64,000 nt of DNA, from NCBI GenBank assembly GCA_900618425.1, contig UZAN01039817.1, positions 28,486-92,485 on the forward strand, in the 5' to 3' direction. Positions 24,201 to 38,000 of this stretch are shown here, in pieces (the stretch's first letter is position 1; each line of letters opens with the position of its first letter). The position numbers and the translations under genes are program-made. This DNA is from Echinostoma caproni. Its lineage: Eukaryota > Platyhelminthes > Trematoda > Plagiorchiida > Echinostomatidae. Below the pieces are notes generated by a model. That model was not told the DNA's origin and made no database searches. It worked only from the letters and a program-made list of their open reading frames with translations.

Positions 24201-25989
24201 GGTTTGGACTGACAAGTAAACGATGAACAGGAAGCAGCATTCACAACCGGAACATGTTTCCGGATACATCACAGACGATCCGCTATAATAACCGTAGAAA
24301 GTCTCACAGAACCGTGAGTAATCCGTTCACACTCAGACATGTGTGTGTGTGTGTGTATCAAAACACTTGAGGATATTACTCAGAGTAGATGATTATGCAC
24401 GCGTGTGGGGGAGGGGAATGTATAAAGCTGCAGAGTTCACGAAGCTTATGAACGCAGTTCATTTTGATAACCATTCGAAAACTAACCACCGCAAGACCGG
24501 TTTGACATGAATACAAGGCGTGGTAGTCTGTCCGGGGTCATNCGGGGTCATGGAGGTATCGGCCTACAAGAACGATTTAGAGGAGAAAGTCTAAACGGAA
24601 AACAATCAGTGCTGTAAAACAGATGACATGGTTTTTCTACGCTCCCGTGATCACTCTATGCCAAACGCACAATATTATTCCTAGAAGAAAGAAATAACAC
24701 AAATGATCACATATTTAGCTAGACATAGGTAGAACAAGAGGATGGAAATAAACACGGGCACATGTGTGTGTGTGTGCGGTGGGAAGAACAACTGTACGAC
24801 AAAAGAGGACGTCAGACTAGACAATTAGTTACACGGACAACGATGAATGTGCGTGCGTGCATTTGGATTCTTACATGATTCAGATAGGCAAGTCAAGCAA
24901 AGCCGGATCAGTTGAGGTATCCTGTCAGAATAGGAAGTGGTTTGGATTATTTTATAATTAGAAATGCTGTTCAGAGGCTACAAATCAGACGGATCAAGAG
25001 AGAGTTCAAATTACCATACGCAGTGACTGAAATTCCAATCGATTTACCAAGCGAATCACAATAGTTTCTGGGAGGCTACCTAACACATTTATGTTAAGGA
25101 TCGACAAATCGCTGAAGCGAACTTCTACACCAAACATGATCTACGACAGAAACAGACCTACAGGACCACCCATTAGCACACATCCTTACTTCAAGCAAGG
25201 GCACATAGTGCCCTCTGTATACGAAACCTAATCGATGGACCGTAGAAAAAATCCCGACAAGAAATAGTGTGGACTGCATGCATATTCTGAGTTCGGATAA
25301 GCATTCTGGTCGATAAAATTGTGCCGATTATTACGAGGGCATTTTCTATGTGTGGTTCAAAATCATAAGGACNNNNNNNNNNNNNNNNNNNNNNNNNNNN
25401 NNNNNNNNNNNNNNNNNNNNNNNNNNNNNNNNNNNNNNNNNNNNNNNNNNNNNNNNNNNNNNNNNNNNNNNNNNNNNNNNNNNNNNNNNNNNNNNNNNNN
25501 NNNNNNNNNNNNNNNNNNNNNNNNNNNNNNNNNNNNNNNNNNNNNNNNNNNNNNNNNNNNNNNNNNNNNNNNNNNNNNNNNNNNNNNNNNNNNNNNNNNN
25601 NNNNNNNNNNNNNNNNNNNNNNNNNNNNNNNNNNNNNNNNNNNNNNNNNNNNNNNNNNNNNNNNNNNNNNNNNNNNNNNNNNNNNNNNNNNNNNNNNNNN
25701 NNNNNNNNNNNNNNNNNNNNNNNNNNNNNNNNNNNNNNNNNNNNNNNNNNNNNNNNNNNNNNNNNNNNNNNNNNNNNNNNNNNNNNNNNNNNNNNNNNNN
25801 NNNNNNNNNNNNNNNNNNNNNNNNNNNNNNNNNNNNNNNNNNNNNNNNNNNNNNNNNNNNNNNNNNNNNNNNNNNNNNNNNNNNNNNNNNNNNNNNNNNN
25901 NNNNNNNNNNNNNNNNNNNNNNNNNNNNNNNNNNNNNNNNNNNNNNNNNNNNNNNNNNNNNNNNNNNNNNNNNNNNNNNNNNNNNNNNN

Positions 25990-26032
<43 letters not shown>

Positions 26033-29000
26033 CGGCTTGCGAGGAAGCCTGGTGCCAACGTTGCGATAACAATAACAGACTTTGTATTGGTACTTATATA
26101 GACTTTTGCGAGAACAGAATGTTCGCATTTCAGTCAACAATTACACATCTCATCAGCAGAAGGAAAAATACAATTAAAATATTTAACATTTAACATTCTG
26201 AAGAAGCGCGCTCTCGGTTTACAACGATTCTGACAAGATAGGAAACTGGGAAATTTCTGTAGAGATTATTGCGAGAGGGTAATAATTGATAAGAAGAACG
26301 TGTAGGAGCAGCATTTAGACAAATCGCCATGTAAAGTATGGTTGGGGTCGGAGAGGACTTTCTGAGCAAATGTTTCACATGCGGACAAGTGAGGTTCACA
26401 CAGTTTTTTAGATAGCTCATCAACGGGTATAGAAGACACACGACTGATGATCGACAAACCTCGACGAAGAATTTTGAAGTCTTTCTTTAGTGGACCAGCA
26501 AAGACCACCGGAGAACAATAAAGAAGAACGGGAAAAACACATTGATAAACAATAAGTGAAATGATTTTTTGCTTGGCATGGAACTGCCTAAGTCTTCGAA
26601 GTTGAAAAGGTAATATGCGGAGATTTGGTACACAGTTGCAAATATGGGATGTCTATTTAAAGTTAGTGTCAATTGTAACTCCTAGATACTTCAAGGAATC
26701 TACTGTAGTTAGGGGATCTGTGTTTATGATAAAGGGGTCACGGGGATAAATAGATCAAGAGAGAGTGAGAAAGTACATTCGAAGCACTTGGATAAATTTA
26801 GAAATATTACACCTTATAGGAATGTTTGGAATGAACTACAACGAGAGAAAATAAAACGAAAAAAACAATAATTTTCGGTTGACGATGTTTCGACCCTCTT
26901 GGACTGGCCTTTTTCAGGTCAATTGACAAATAACAATTGAAACAAAAGCTGAGCACGACGTACAATTTCTTCAGACATCCGTTCCAAATTTGGATCTGAT
27001 ACCGAGAAATTTAGAGACAATCCATAACAAACAGAAAATTCGTGGATATGTGAAAGATTATTTGAGAAATTTAGATACTTCACGGAATCAACTCTAGTTA
27101 GGGGATCTGTGTTTATGACAGACGGATCACGAGGATAAACAGATCGAGAGACGAAGTGCATTCGAAGCACTTGGATAAATTAAGAGACAGTCCAGAACGA
27201 ACGGAAAATTCATGAATATGCGATAGATTATTCGAGAAATGGCTTGGCAGAGGGCTATTTAAATGATTGGGTTGGAGACCTCGCAGACAGACCGCTGNCC
27301 GCTGATGTAGGTGTAAAACAAGAACGGAGACAATACGGCACCCCGTAGTAGTCCCAAATTGTTCACAAGTGGTTTAGACGTTTTCCTACCGAGCGGAGTC
27401 TGCTGAGTTCTGTTTGTGAAGTAGTCGACGAGCCACGCCAGTAGGTGCTTGGGACAGCCAAATGATTCCAGTTTAAGGAGGAGGGACCGTGGAACAGAGT
27501 CAAAAGTTGATGAAAAATCAAAGAAAACACATCTTACAGATTTCGCAGATGCGTCTAAGGATTTGGTAAATTGATGAACGAGGGAGGCAACGGCATCTAA
27601 AGTGGTCTTGTTTGATTTATAAACAAAGTGGAGATGGTCTTCGGGGGTACAGAAGGAAGCAGAAAGAGGTTTGAGAATGGCACGTTCTGCCAACTGAAGA
27701 CCGCATGACGTCGGAGCAATGGGACGGAAACGTTTGAACAGGGTGCTGGATCTGCACGGTTTTGGAATGGGAATGATCGTGACGGGTCTCCAGCAATCGG
27801 GAATAGAATATGAACTCAGTGACATATTGAGGATAGAAGTAAATGCATCTGTTGGAGCCGGAGCACCATGCTTTAGAAGGGATGGAGATAAACCGTCAGG
27901 GCCAATACCAGTGGATGATTTAGTTGTACAAAGGAGTTTAAATATTTCTTCTCTCGGGGGTTATATTAGCTGCCAATAGACTCCGTTGGTTAGGACACGT
28001 TTTGCGTGTGTCCGACGGTCGCCTACCGCAGCGCGCCTTGTTTTCAGTGGATGTTACAGGCTGGAGATAGCCACATGGAGGCCAGTAGATGACGTGGAGA
28101 CGAGGCATGAAGAAATACACAGAGCAATTAGGTAGAGTAGGTGTCTCTCGTCTTCCGGGTTGGGGTCCAAAAGACTCCGAAACCGCATGGTTGGAGACAC
28201 TGAAGGTCATGGTTGCGAACTAACAGCAATGGCGATCATGTTGTTACTTCTTATCAGACCAGAATGCTTGAGATTGTATGTATGTGCAGTTGGGTTGTGT
28301 ACTCTGTGTTGACCATAGAGGTTCGCTTTCTTTTCCCGTCCCTAAAAATCAGCAATCAGTGAGGTTCGCTCCACTGTACTACGCTGTACAATGATGACGA
28401 TGATGATGATATATTAGCTGTCTTCCGGAATCCACGAAACAAGAGGATCGCTACTCGGATGAACAAATGCCCGATTTATACTCTCAACGTCCACGGTACA
28501 TACAGTTGGTTTGATTTTCGCTCCACATAGGATCCGAATTCCTTTCTATACATGTCTCCTGTTTTGGCTGCATAGAAGTTGATTTCCATACGTTGAATCG
28601 ATACGTTTAATTTCTTTTTTTATCACGGTAGGAATGTAACTGACCATTGATGAATTCCGGGATTTGTAGAAATGTTCCCCCTGTCTCCTCAATATTTTCA
28701 GTTTCGGAGATGCAGTACGACCATCGGAGAGGAATAGGGTTTCCAACGGGGAAACCGATGTCAAAGATGGGATTGATTGTATCAACAAAAATATTAACAT
28801 TGTTGTTCAATGAAGGCTCACAGGGAAACAATGAAACTGCATAAGATGGGGCTCTTTGAAGGAGGAGAATACGTTCACGTGATGTGTTTCGAACACGGAT
28901 TTTGATTTGGTTACTTGACCTAAATGAATGGAAGGCAGAACGGGAATATATCCTAGGCCTAAGAAGCATCAGACTACGATCGCTGGTTGATACGGGTGCA

Positions 29001-32000
29001 CGGAAATGAAAACAGAAGAATTCGGGGTGACTTGTTATAATTCTGTCTACAACGGAGTTACCTCTGGTCGGTGAAACGCATAAATCTGTTAGATCAAAAG
29101 CAGCGAGAGGCCGGGTTGAGGCATGGTTAAAATCATCTACAATAATATGCAGGTTGTCCTCAAGTAGTGGAACAAGAAAAGGTAAAAATGAGTCGAAGAA
29201 TGCCGAGATGGTATTTTACCTACAAAATGGAGCAATATATAGGTTCGTTATGAAGGTACTTCTATGTCGGGAGAATTTACGGTAACACTGAAGAAATAAA
29301 CAATCAATACCGTTACTTGAGTATGAGTAAACGGCATCTGAATTGCCACACCACGAAGAGTTGACGTAGGTAGCCACGCCAGAACCGGTTTCCTTGCCAC
29401 ATGATTCCCTGTCCTGCCGGTACAGGTTAAATCCGTCAATGGACACTAACGCGTCAGCAACATGAGGGTTCAGTTAAGATTTTTGTATGCAAATCAGACA
29501 AGTAAGAACATGAATCCGGGAACTGAGAACAAGCGATAAATCCAAGATATCCGTGAACAATGAACGAGTGTTCGTACTCAGTAGTGATGGGACGGACATT
29601 TTTGACGGAAGGGTGCACTTGAGTACAACTTGCCACCCGGCTCGGTTGTGCTTTTTGTGTGAGTTCCGAAATTCGAAAGAATTAAACGTGGTTGAATTAA
29701 ATCGTGATGTGAATCCGCTAGTGTTTAAGTAAAAATAATTGCGATATGGTATATCGACGAACAAAGGCTATAATAATGACAAAAATCCTTCGAATTTGAT
29801 GAGATAACACGGGGTTGTAGCGCAGCCAGTCAAAGGGCACGCGCCTGCACAAATTGATTTTCAACATAGAACGGAGAGATAACAATATGAGGTAATTGGT
29901 TCATAGAACGACTCGATTCGATTCAATTCTGGAGCATCTCATTAACTTCATACATTACTTCATTCCCGTCCGCTTTAGGCAATCAAACTATACAAGTATC
30001 CTTTCCTTTTGTTGGACGCGTGCCTTATATGTTAGGTAGATCGCTGCATTTGGGCGAAATGGAACGATAGGGTGATAACGGAATAACTGGGAGAAATCTA
30101 GATGCGTAACAGATGCAACGGGATGGATTACTAGAAAGTTATTGCAGCTGTTGATTGTTTTGACCGCAAATATATGTAACAGGAAAAACGACAGTGACAA
30201 CCAGGCAAAAACCAAATCTGGAGGCACACACAAAAAAGTAGTATTGGGGTATTCAGCAATGACCTATGGACAGATCTACATGTGAATGAAAAGCTGATTG
30301 AAATTAGAAAAAAGGAAGCGTACCGACTGCTGAGTCTGTGAAGACCGCTGCCCTGTCAGACTGGTTGGAGAAGTATCGTGTGCCGTGTGACCAGAAGCAG
30401 CGATATGCGAGGAGACACCCAGAAGCATGCTTAAAGGTGGAGTACGAAGACCGGGTGTACCCGTCTCACCGGTGGCACCGACACTGCCTGCTCGGTAACG
30501 CTCTTCAATGACCGACTTGAATCGAGCCACACGTTCTGCCTCGGACGGGGGTGGCTCACCGGGAGCAGGACCTAGGTCCAACAAGGCTCCCGTGGCATGC
30601 GGACCCAAGTGACCGACGTGTCGAAAATCAGACGGGCCAGAAATCAGACGATTTAGACGACTGGCATTAGCTGTCGGTGCGGCGTTTACGGGCGGAGGGT
30701 GTTGCGAATAAAAATTTGAATGGCGCCGATTGGACTGTGAACGGGGACCGCGAACATTGGGTAAATCGGATTGGGGTGGGTTGGAGGTAGGGTCGACCGA
30801 CTGTGTCACATCTCCATCTCGTGTCAGCAATGTGAAGCGCCGTGGTTTCTATCATTGAAAATAGAAACCAACGAAAATTAATCAATACAGCACAATGATA
30901 ACTTATTCGACAGCGTCCCTACTCGATGATGTAAAAAAGATCAGCAAATAAATTTGCGTAAATGCAAAACTTGAAAATAGCAATAATTCTTCATACTGTC
31001 ATTTACCAAGAAAACGTGCAGAAAGGAATTTTAAATTATTATGACCATTCACTACGTATTTTGATTTTGATCACTGCATGCCGGGAAGTGGAAGACGTAA
31101 AAAATTGGGAAAAATTTGCTAACACCAAAATATCACATTCACGCGAAATTGCAGAACGGAGAATAAAAAAACCACGATAAATAAACAAAATTTATTGATT
31201 AATTTATTGAATATACAAACGTACAGTCAAGTTTCAGGAAGCAGGCTGCAGCCATACAAAGGCTGTCCGCGGAAGTACAGAAATAGGTGGAGCGGTTGGA
31301 ACCGGGAACTTCCGGGTCACAATTTGGTGACCTAACTACCACCGTGATGAACCCTATGGTCTGAAGTTCGAGCCCCGCCACCCTTATGTTGATCGCCACT
31401 CCAAGTCCCGGGGCTTAGGTTACTGGTATCCGTCACTGAATTGTAGGTCTCGTGACTATGGGGGTTACCCCGTCTGCTGTTCATAACACTAAACGTTTGT
31501 AATAAAAAAAAATGAGAAAGGTGAACTGTCGGTGGTTCACCGACCCGGATGTTGGCTTTCTTCGTCCTCTCACTTTGGTGGAAAAACATCTCCGTCACGA
31601 GGAGGCAGTCAATAGGGCTTGTCACGAGCCGGATTGGGCCTATGTCTGATGAACAACTGTGACAACACCACCGGTAATGGGTGCCCAGAACACAACGTAA
31701 GTGGCCGCAATGAACGTCGGAAACTAATCAAGCAAATAATGAATTTTTTCTTTTCCATGATGATCAATGTACAGTGAATTGTTTGGCACACAGTCTGGAG
31801 TCCGACGTTTGTGAAATGTACATGTACAAACAGGGGAGGTATTTAAATGTCGATGAAAACAAAGATGGATCTCCGTTACCTTTGCTGCTTTGCTTGATAC
31901 TCGAATAGTAATTGGTCCGAAAAATAAATATGACACAGCGTCCAAATCTTTTAGACGTCAGCTTATCAAGAAGAATGAGCCCGAGAAGTGGTAGGTAGTA

Positions 32001-35000
32001 TGGATGGATGGATGGTTAAGATCACAAATACTGGTAACAGTTTCAAACCTTTCCGTTGAATAAGGAGTCCGCGTGCATGGAAAGTGTGCTGCAGACGAAT
32101 AGGGATTTTGACGATACATGAATTAGGATTTAGAATTGCCGACCTGAGCGATCCGAAGAACATTTAAAGGCACAGTTCAACTGAGCTCCACTGGCATTGG
32201 CATTGCTTCAATGGAGAAACTCCAGAAGGCTCACACTGGTCCTTCTGCAATTATGCATATCGGGTTTAAAGTTATTTCAGAAGCTTTGAGATCTCCGAAC
32301 AAGATTGGTTCTCCCAATCGGTCGTATACATTGCATTGGGCTTCTTGCAAGAGGATATCGGGATGGGTTATAAACGCCGAATGACATGAACGAGTATCGA
32401 AAACGAAGGCTTTCATGCATCCGATCAATTTCTTTGCAACTCGAGTCTACCTTATTCTCTATCGTTACCCTGATGCTGATTTCAGTTGATTTTCCGATTC
32501 TTCCTTTTACTCCTTCCTCAAAATGGGCAGACAAAAGAGAACTAAAACCTCCGCAGGAAAGTGCGGATTGTACAAATCGATACAGAAACATCCGGGTGAC
32601 GTGACAGAGGTAAACGAATGGCACCCAGACGAAGCAAGAAAAGCGTTACGGAAAAATAAGATGTCTCGCATCCTCAACAGATCAGAACGCTCAGATGTGT
32701 AAATGAATAAGCGGGCTGTGTACTACGTGTGCAGACCGCAGAAGCTCGGTGCATTTTCCTTGCCCTAGAAACAGGGCATTAATTTTGAGCTTGAACGTAA
32801 GGGTGGAGGTATCGCGCGGTACGATATTCAAGAGACTGAGGATGTAAATGAGGGCCCTGACGCTGCGAATCCATTGAAAATAGCTAATCTAGTAAAATGA
32901 GAACTGTTGGGAAAACGAAAACTAAAAGTGAGCTTATATTATGTTAGGGAAATACGCGTTTTAACGCGAGTGTTCCGTTTATTTCGTGCCATATGAGTGC
33001 AGATAACCGTTAACTGTCAGACCTACAACCGGAACTTTTCGCTCGTTGTCAGTATGCCAACCTATAAGGACAACTCACAGCCGTCGCGTAGTGGACTGTT
33101 CAAACTGAAATAGTTTTGGTCACCAAAAATTCCACTGAGTATTGTGCCAGCCACTTGAAGAAGAAATGCGATTTCGTGAGAGGAAAAAAATGAAACGGAC
33201 CTTGCCTTATCCCAAAGAGGAAGGGTGTTCTTCCTACGACGGAGGTGCTCAATAGAGGATGTGAAATATGNTCGGAGGGGCTATTGTCTGTTGCGTGAAT
33301 AGACGCCATCAAATATGATGCAGTTCGGTTGTGCACAAGACGAAAGTCAAGCGGCTGATCGGCGAAGCCGACAATTTCAATCAGCATGCAGTAATAATTT
33401 AACATCTGTCGTTAGGGTAAAATAAGGATGGATGAAATGAAAGGAGTAACAAAAGATAACCGGATACGTATGCCCGACGAGCGTGTTTCCAGGGATATTT
33501 TGTTCAGCCATTCACATACTACTTATTGTGATATATATCGGCCTAAACCTGAAGAAGCAAATAAGTCGCACATCACAGGTACAAAATTCGCTGGGTACTG
33601 CTATTCATGTAAACTAGTGTTTGAAAACAGAAGTCTCTGCATTTTGTGCGTCATATGATATCTGTACTCACCCGCACACGGACGCATACACCCAAGGTGG
33701 ACGCTTCGGGCACATCGAGCGTGCGTGAGCGTAGGGCTGAGGTCAATTGAGCATGAAGAGGATTGATGGGAACTGCCGGATCTCGGGGTGGTCCGGCCAA
33801 ATAGATAAGTCGTTGCACTTGCTGATTAGTGGTCACATCCGATGAGATTGTAGATCCCACGGAGCCTGATAGTCCATTGGCCGCACTCTCAGACAGTCCA
33901 ACACCGGAAGTCGCGGTGCCACTAGCATTTGGATTGCTCATTCCCGATAGGGATGATGTGGGTAAGGATTGGATCAGACAAAGATGAGAATCCCAACAAA
34001 GTGGACGCATTAAACGACCACTCAGAGTGGAGACCCAAAGTCCCAGCGTAACCTCATACACGACTAGCCCGGCCTCCGTGAAAACGTACAAATAAGGCCA
34101 CATGAAGCCAAACGGATTGTTACCAATCAGTTTTGCCGGCCACATCAAATGATCCGGACGCGTTCTTTGTCTGTGTGTATTCACGTACACTCCACAGTCT
34201 GGAAGGGTAGAGGCAGGGGGAGAGTATAGAAGACAGGAAAAAAATAAAAATGGTCAGTGGAGTGACACGCGAAAACAGTAAAAGCTCTCTCTCTCACGCA
34301 CTGTCTGAGTACCCCCTCAAGTGAACATTGGTCAAGATAGACTGATTCGTCACAGTCGATAATTGAAATATGTAAAAAGTGAAACTACCACTAGGAGAAA
34401 GTGAATTAATCTCAGACCTAATATAAAAGTTTCCATGCAGTATTATGCGCACATTGATTGAACGATGGCATCAGCAACCAAAAAAGTATCATCCTACAGT
34501 GCGCTCAATTTGTAACATGAATGATCTTGAACGATCCACGTGATCAATTAGTTCTTCGACATTTCCGTAAGAGACGTGGAGGCTATGATTGGGACGACCA
34601 CCCACATACAGTCAAAACATTAGCAGTAAACAAACGGTTGCTATCGTGGAGAACAACCAGAAAAAAGGAGTAAGGGAGAAGGTGGAAGATACGCCCAATG
34701 TGATCCATTCTATCGATTTGGTGGCTAATCGATCGATGACTCTGTCTGACACGTGAAATCGAACGTGTCCGGAACTGAAAGGCGAGTAAGTAATAAAATG
34801 ACAGATGTGGGTCATCCGGAATAGTAAAATGATTTCCCTACAGAAGCTCCATTCATGTGTTCACCCGAAAATTGGTGCTGTGCATTAGGAAATTTTGGAA
34901 TGACACAGACATTGTCATATCGTGTAATATTCCACAAGGTTCCGTTCTTCTGTCCAGCCTTGTTCATGTTTATTTTTTAGCAAGCTATTGTATGACTTTA

Positions 35001-38000
35001 ATTCCCCCCCCCCCAAAAAAAACGCTTAGATAAGTCCAAATCAAATCAAGAAATGCTTTATACATCCGAGGAGTACATTGTTATCAGTATCTCTCTCCCT
35101 CTTTCTCAAAATTACAACCTCAGACTTGGGGTTCCTAGAACCGCGTTTCTCGCCCAAACTGTACTCAACCATGGGTCTCTTAGTGCACAGTTCAATCTCG
35201 ACTCTTTCTATTCGACAAACTCATGGATCCTTTTGGGTCTTTATCTTTCAAAGAGTGCATATTTCTGGTGCTGAGCGAAAGATTTGTCTTTACTCAGTAA
35301 CCGGAAGCTTTGTAGGAAACACTTGCTCCTTTCTCGAGTTGTGAATCTTACTAATCCATCACCTCAGTAAACAGAATGATAAGTGCGGTGATTTAATATT
35401 ATTATCAAGAAATTCAGAATATGGGTACACACATATTATAAGAGAGTTGCTAGAGCATTATTATTTTTATTGAAATAAACCGAATCTGAGACTATCGGCA
35501 TTACCCATCCCCTTCGGAACATACTCTTAACAAATGTTGTACAATTAATGATGAATGATTTCAGAATGATATCTATCTGGTGGAACCAGCATTGGTCAAT
35601 GCTGTCACGCCCATCTACAACATTCTGACTTTAGAAACTACAGTTGACAAAGTGAAATAAGTGTGGATGCCTGATCCATCTACATCCCGTCTCCCCTTCG
35701 GATCACAGAAGTTGGCGAGTTTCTCTTTCCGCTGTCCCCAAAACCAATCGGTGCAGTGAAAAAAGAACAGAACATGTGAGCCCTTTCGATTCGTGAAAAA
35801 AGCTGGTGTGAAACGTGAGCATGAAGTGAATTGTACACACAAATTCGTGAGGTTTTAGGGCATAGCTTTCAATAAACCATCGCTTTTACAGTTAATTCGT
35901 CTTCCGGCTAACTGACGGACACAGAGATCACAATGCAGGACAAACAGAGAAAGAGAGAGAGGGGAGTGAGCCTATCAAAGTACAATTGTGCAAGTTGAAA
36001 AAATTCGATCCACAAAAAGTCTGAATGGATTTTTTTTCCTTGCACAGAATACGGTGCGATGAAGTTTTCCGTGTAAAATGCAGTAGGTTCATCGCGGAAG
36101 CGTGACCGAAGTAACTGAACTGTGGGAGCTTCCCTCACGAAACCACTTACGGATTCGGTTTGGTGTTGTCAAGTGACTGATTTTCCTCCAGAAATCATAG
36201 CATTAAAACTATGGTGTTTTAAAAGGCAATTCACCTCCGGGGTAGATAACAGCCGTCCACAAATCCTTACTGACCCGGCAAGTAACAGTTCAGCGATTAA
36301 GTGAACAATTCTAACATGTGTTCGACAAGATTGTGCTCCCACTGACATGGAAACAAGGAATAATTTCACCTATACACAAAGGTGGCTGTCACAGTGACCC
36401 AGCTAACTACGGCCCCGGTACTCTCTTTCCCGTATTATCGAAAGTCAAGGAATCAATTGTTGGAGACAATTTGATGGGTCATTTGGAAAGATACAACGTC
36501 TGATCCGCGATGTAACATGGGTTTCGTCGCAGGCGATCGTGTACCACCAAGCTGCTTCTGGACCAAGAGTGGTCAAAAGCAGTTGATCAAGATGATACAG
36601 TGGACGCAGTGGACGATCAGCCAATGCATTCGACCGAGTGAATCTCAAAATACTGCTGAGGAAACCACACAATTTTGGAATTCAGGGAGTTGTACTGGAT
36701 TGGATAGAAGAATCTCTTCGACAACGCACCATGGCAATTCGGGTTTCTTCGTCACTATCTGATCCTACCAGCGTAGTTCGAGGATTTCTACAGGGATCCG
36801 TGCTTGGCCCTCAACTTTTTCTAGTTTTCATAAACGACGTAACGGACATTCTGGGACCACAAACGTAAGTGTTTGCAGATGATGCAAAAATATAGAAAAC
36901 AGTGACAACCCGACGAGTCGCTGGCACTTAGGAGAAAACTTAATGCTGCTTATCAATGACTGATGGAACATGACATCGAATTCAATGCATAAAAAAGTAC
37001 GGTCGTGTCCCTTCGTCACAAAACTCAGTTTTCGTACTTCCTGATGTATGCTTACGTATGCCTCGAATGAGGAATCCCGGGGGCCGTACTCCACACAGTA
37101 TCGCCAGACTCAAGAGGACTTGATCTTGGTGTATCAAATAATGCAGAACCCTGATCACCCATCTCGTTCGCTGTTCTCCTTGTCGTCCAAAACTCACCTC
37201 AAAGGGCACTCATCCAAATTATTATTATTATTATTATTATCAAACTTCAGTGCGGTGATTGTCGGTTCGCAGTTCGGATTGACCATTAGCCTAAGGGATT
37301 CAATGAGACAGACGAAACCTGGACGGGAGAGTGCTTTCTTTGATGAAGGCGACCGGCAGCTTTGTAGTGCGAAACATTTTCCCACTATGGTGCACAGCAG
37401 AGCAGATAAACTCCACGTTCACAGAGACCTGTTAGTCGCTCATCGGAACTGGTAAGCTAAGCCCCGCGGCTGGTGAAAAACATTACGCCCCACAAGCATA
37501 GGTGATAGTGAGCCAGGTTAGAGCAAAGATGCGTGAGAGTCCGCGTTTTTAACAAGCTATACAAAAAAATATCATAGATAATTAAATAGGCTGATCCCAA
37601 ATGCTTTACACGGGAAGTCTAGCAGGACACATTGAACTAAGCTTATTAGTTAAGGACTTCATTTATCGGCGTCTAACTACCTGTTCAGTTCGGCTCTTAC
37701 AACCAATAACCATGCACTTTCGTGCACCGGTTTTGGTTGCTCATTTGCATATAACAGCAGAATGATTGAAATGTTAACAGCAGATTCAAGCGGAAGATAG
37801 CGAATTCACAAAGACTGAAGTTACAAAGATAATGAGTACAAGCATGAACGCCACTGTTTACGACACCCAGCCATATCGCTCGGTGTCTCTAACCATCGGT
37901 GACTATGATCTCGGGGTCCCCAGCCAGGGAGCCTAACGGGATCTGTGGGAGCCAGTCTCCTGATTAGGGATTTCATACCCTCATGCCAGGTCTTAGGTTG

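Larger units (their letters stand above)
26200..29765 (-). mobile_element. CR1-like LINE, near full length, inside MRCK intron
   Basis: From right to left on the minus strand come an endonuclease start (SLLSTNTRSLFTDILDLS), GFNLYRQDRESCGKETGSGV, a middle region (LRPRIYSRSAFHSFRSSNQI), and an RT at 27259-27825 with IPDCWRPVTIIPIPKPC, FKRFRPIAPTSC, VRCVFFDFSSTFDSVPRSLL and a LRGAVLSPFLF block. The C terminus (KVLSDPNHTLHGDLSK) lies near 26350. Orientation is the same as the host gene. Frameshifts, an N and an inserted second LINE (27973-28409) show it is inactive. A partial internal duplication occurs at 26675-27175. Confidence 0.9.

Noticed and set aside
25191..26140. Long open frames of about 240-290 codons across the gap
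   Set aside because: They consist almost entirely of Ns plus an AT repeat (Ile-Tyr runs).
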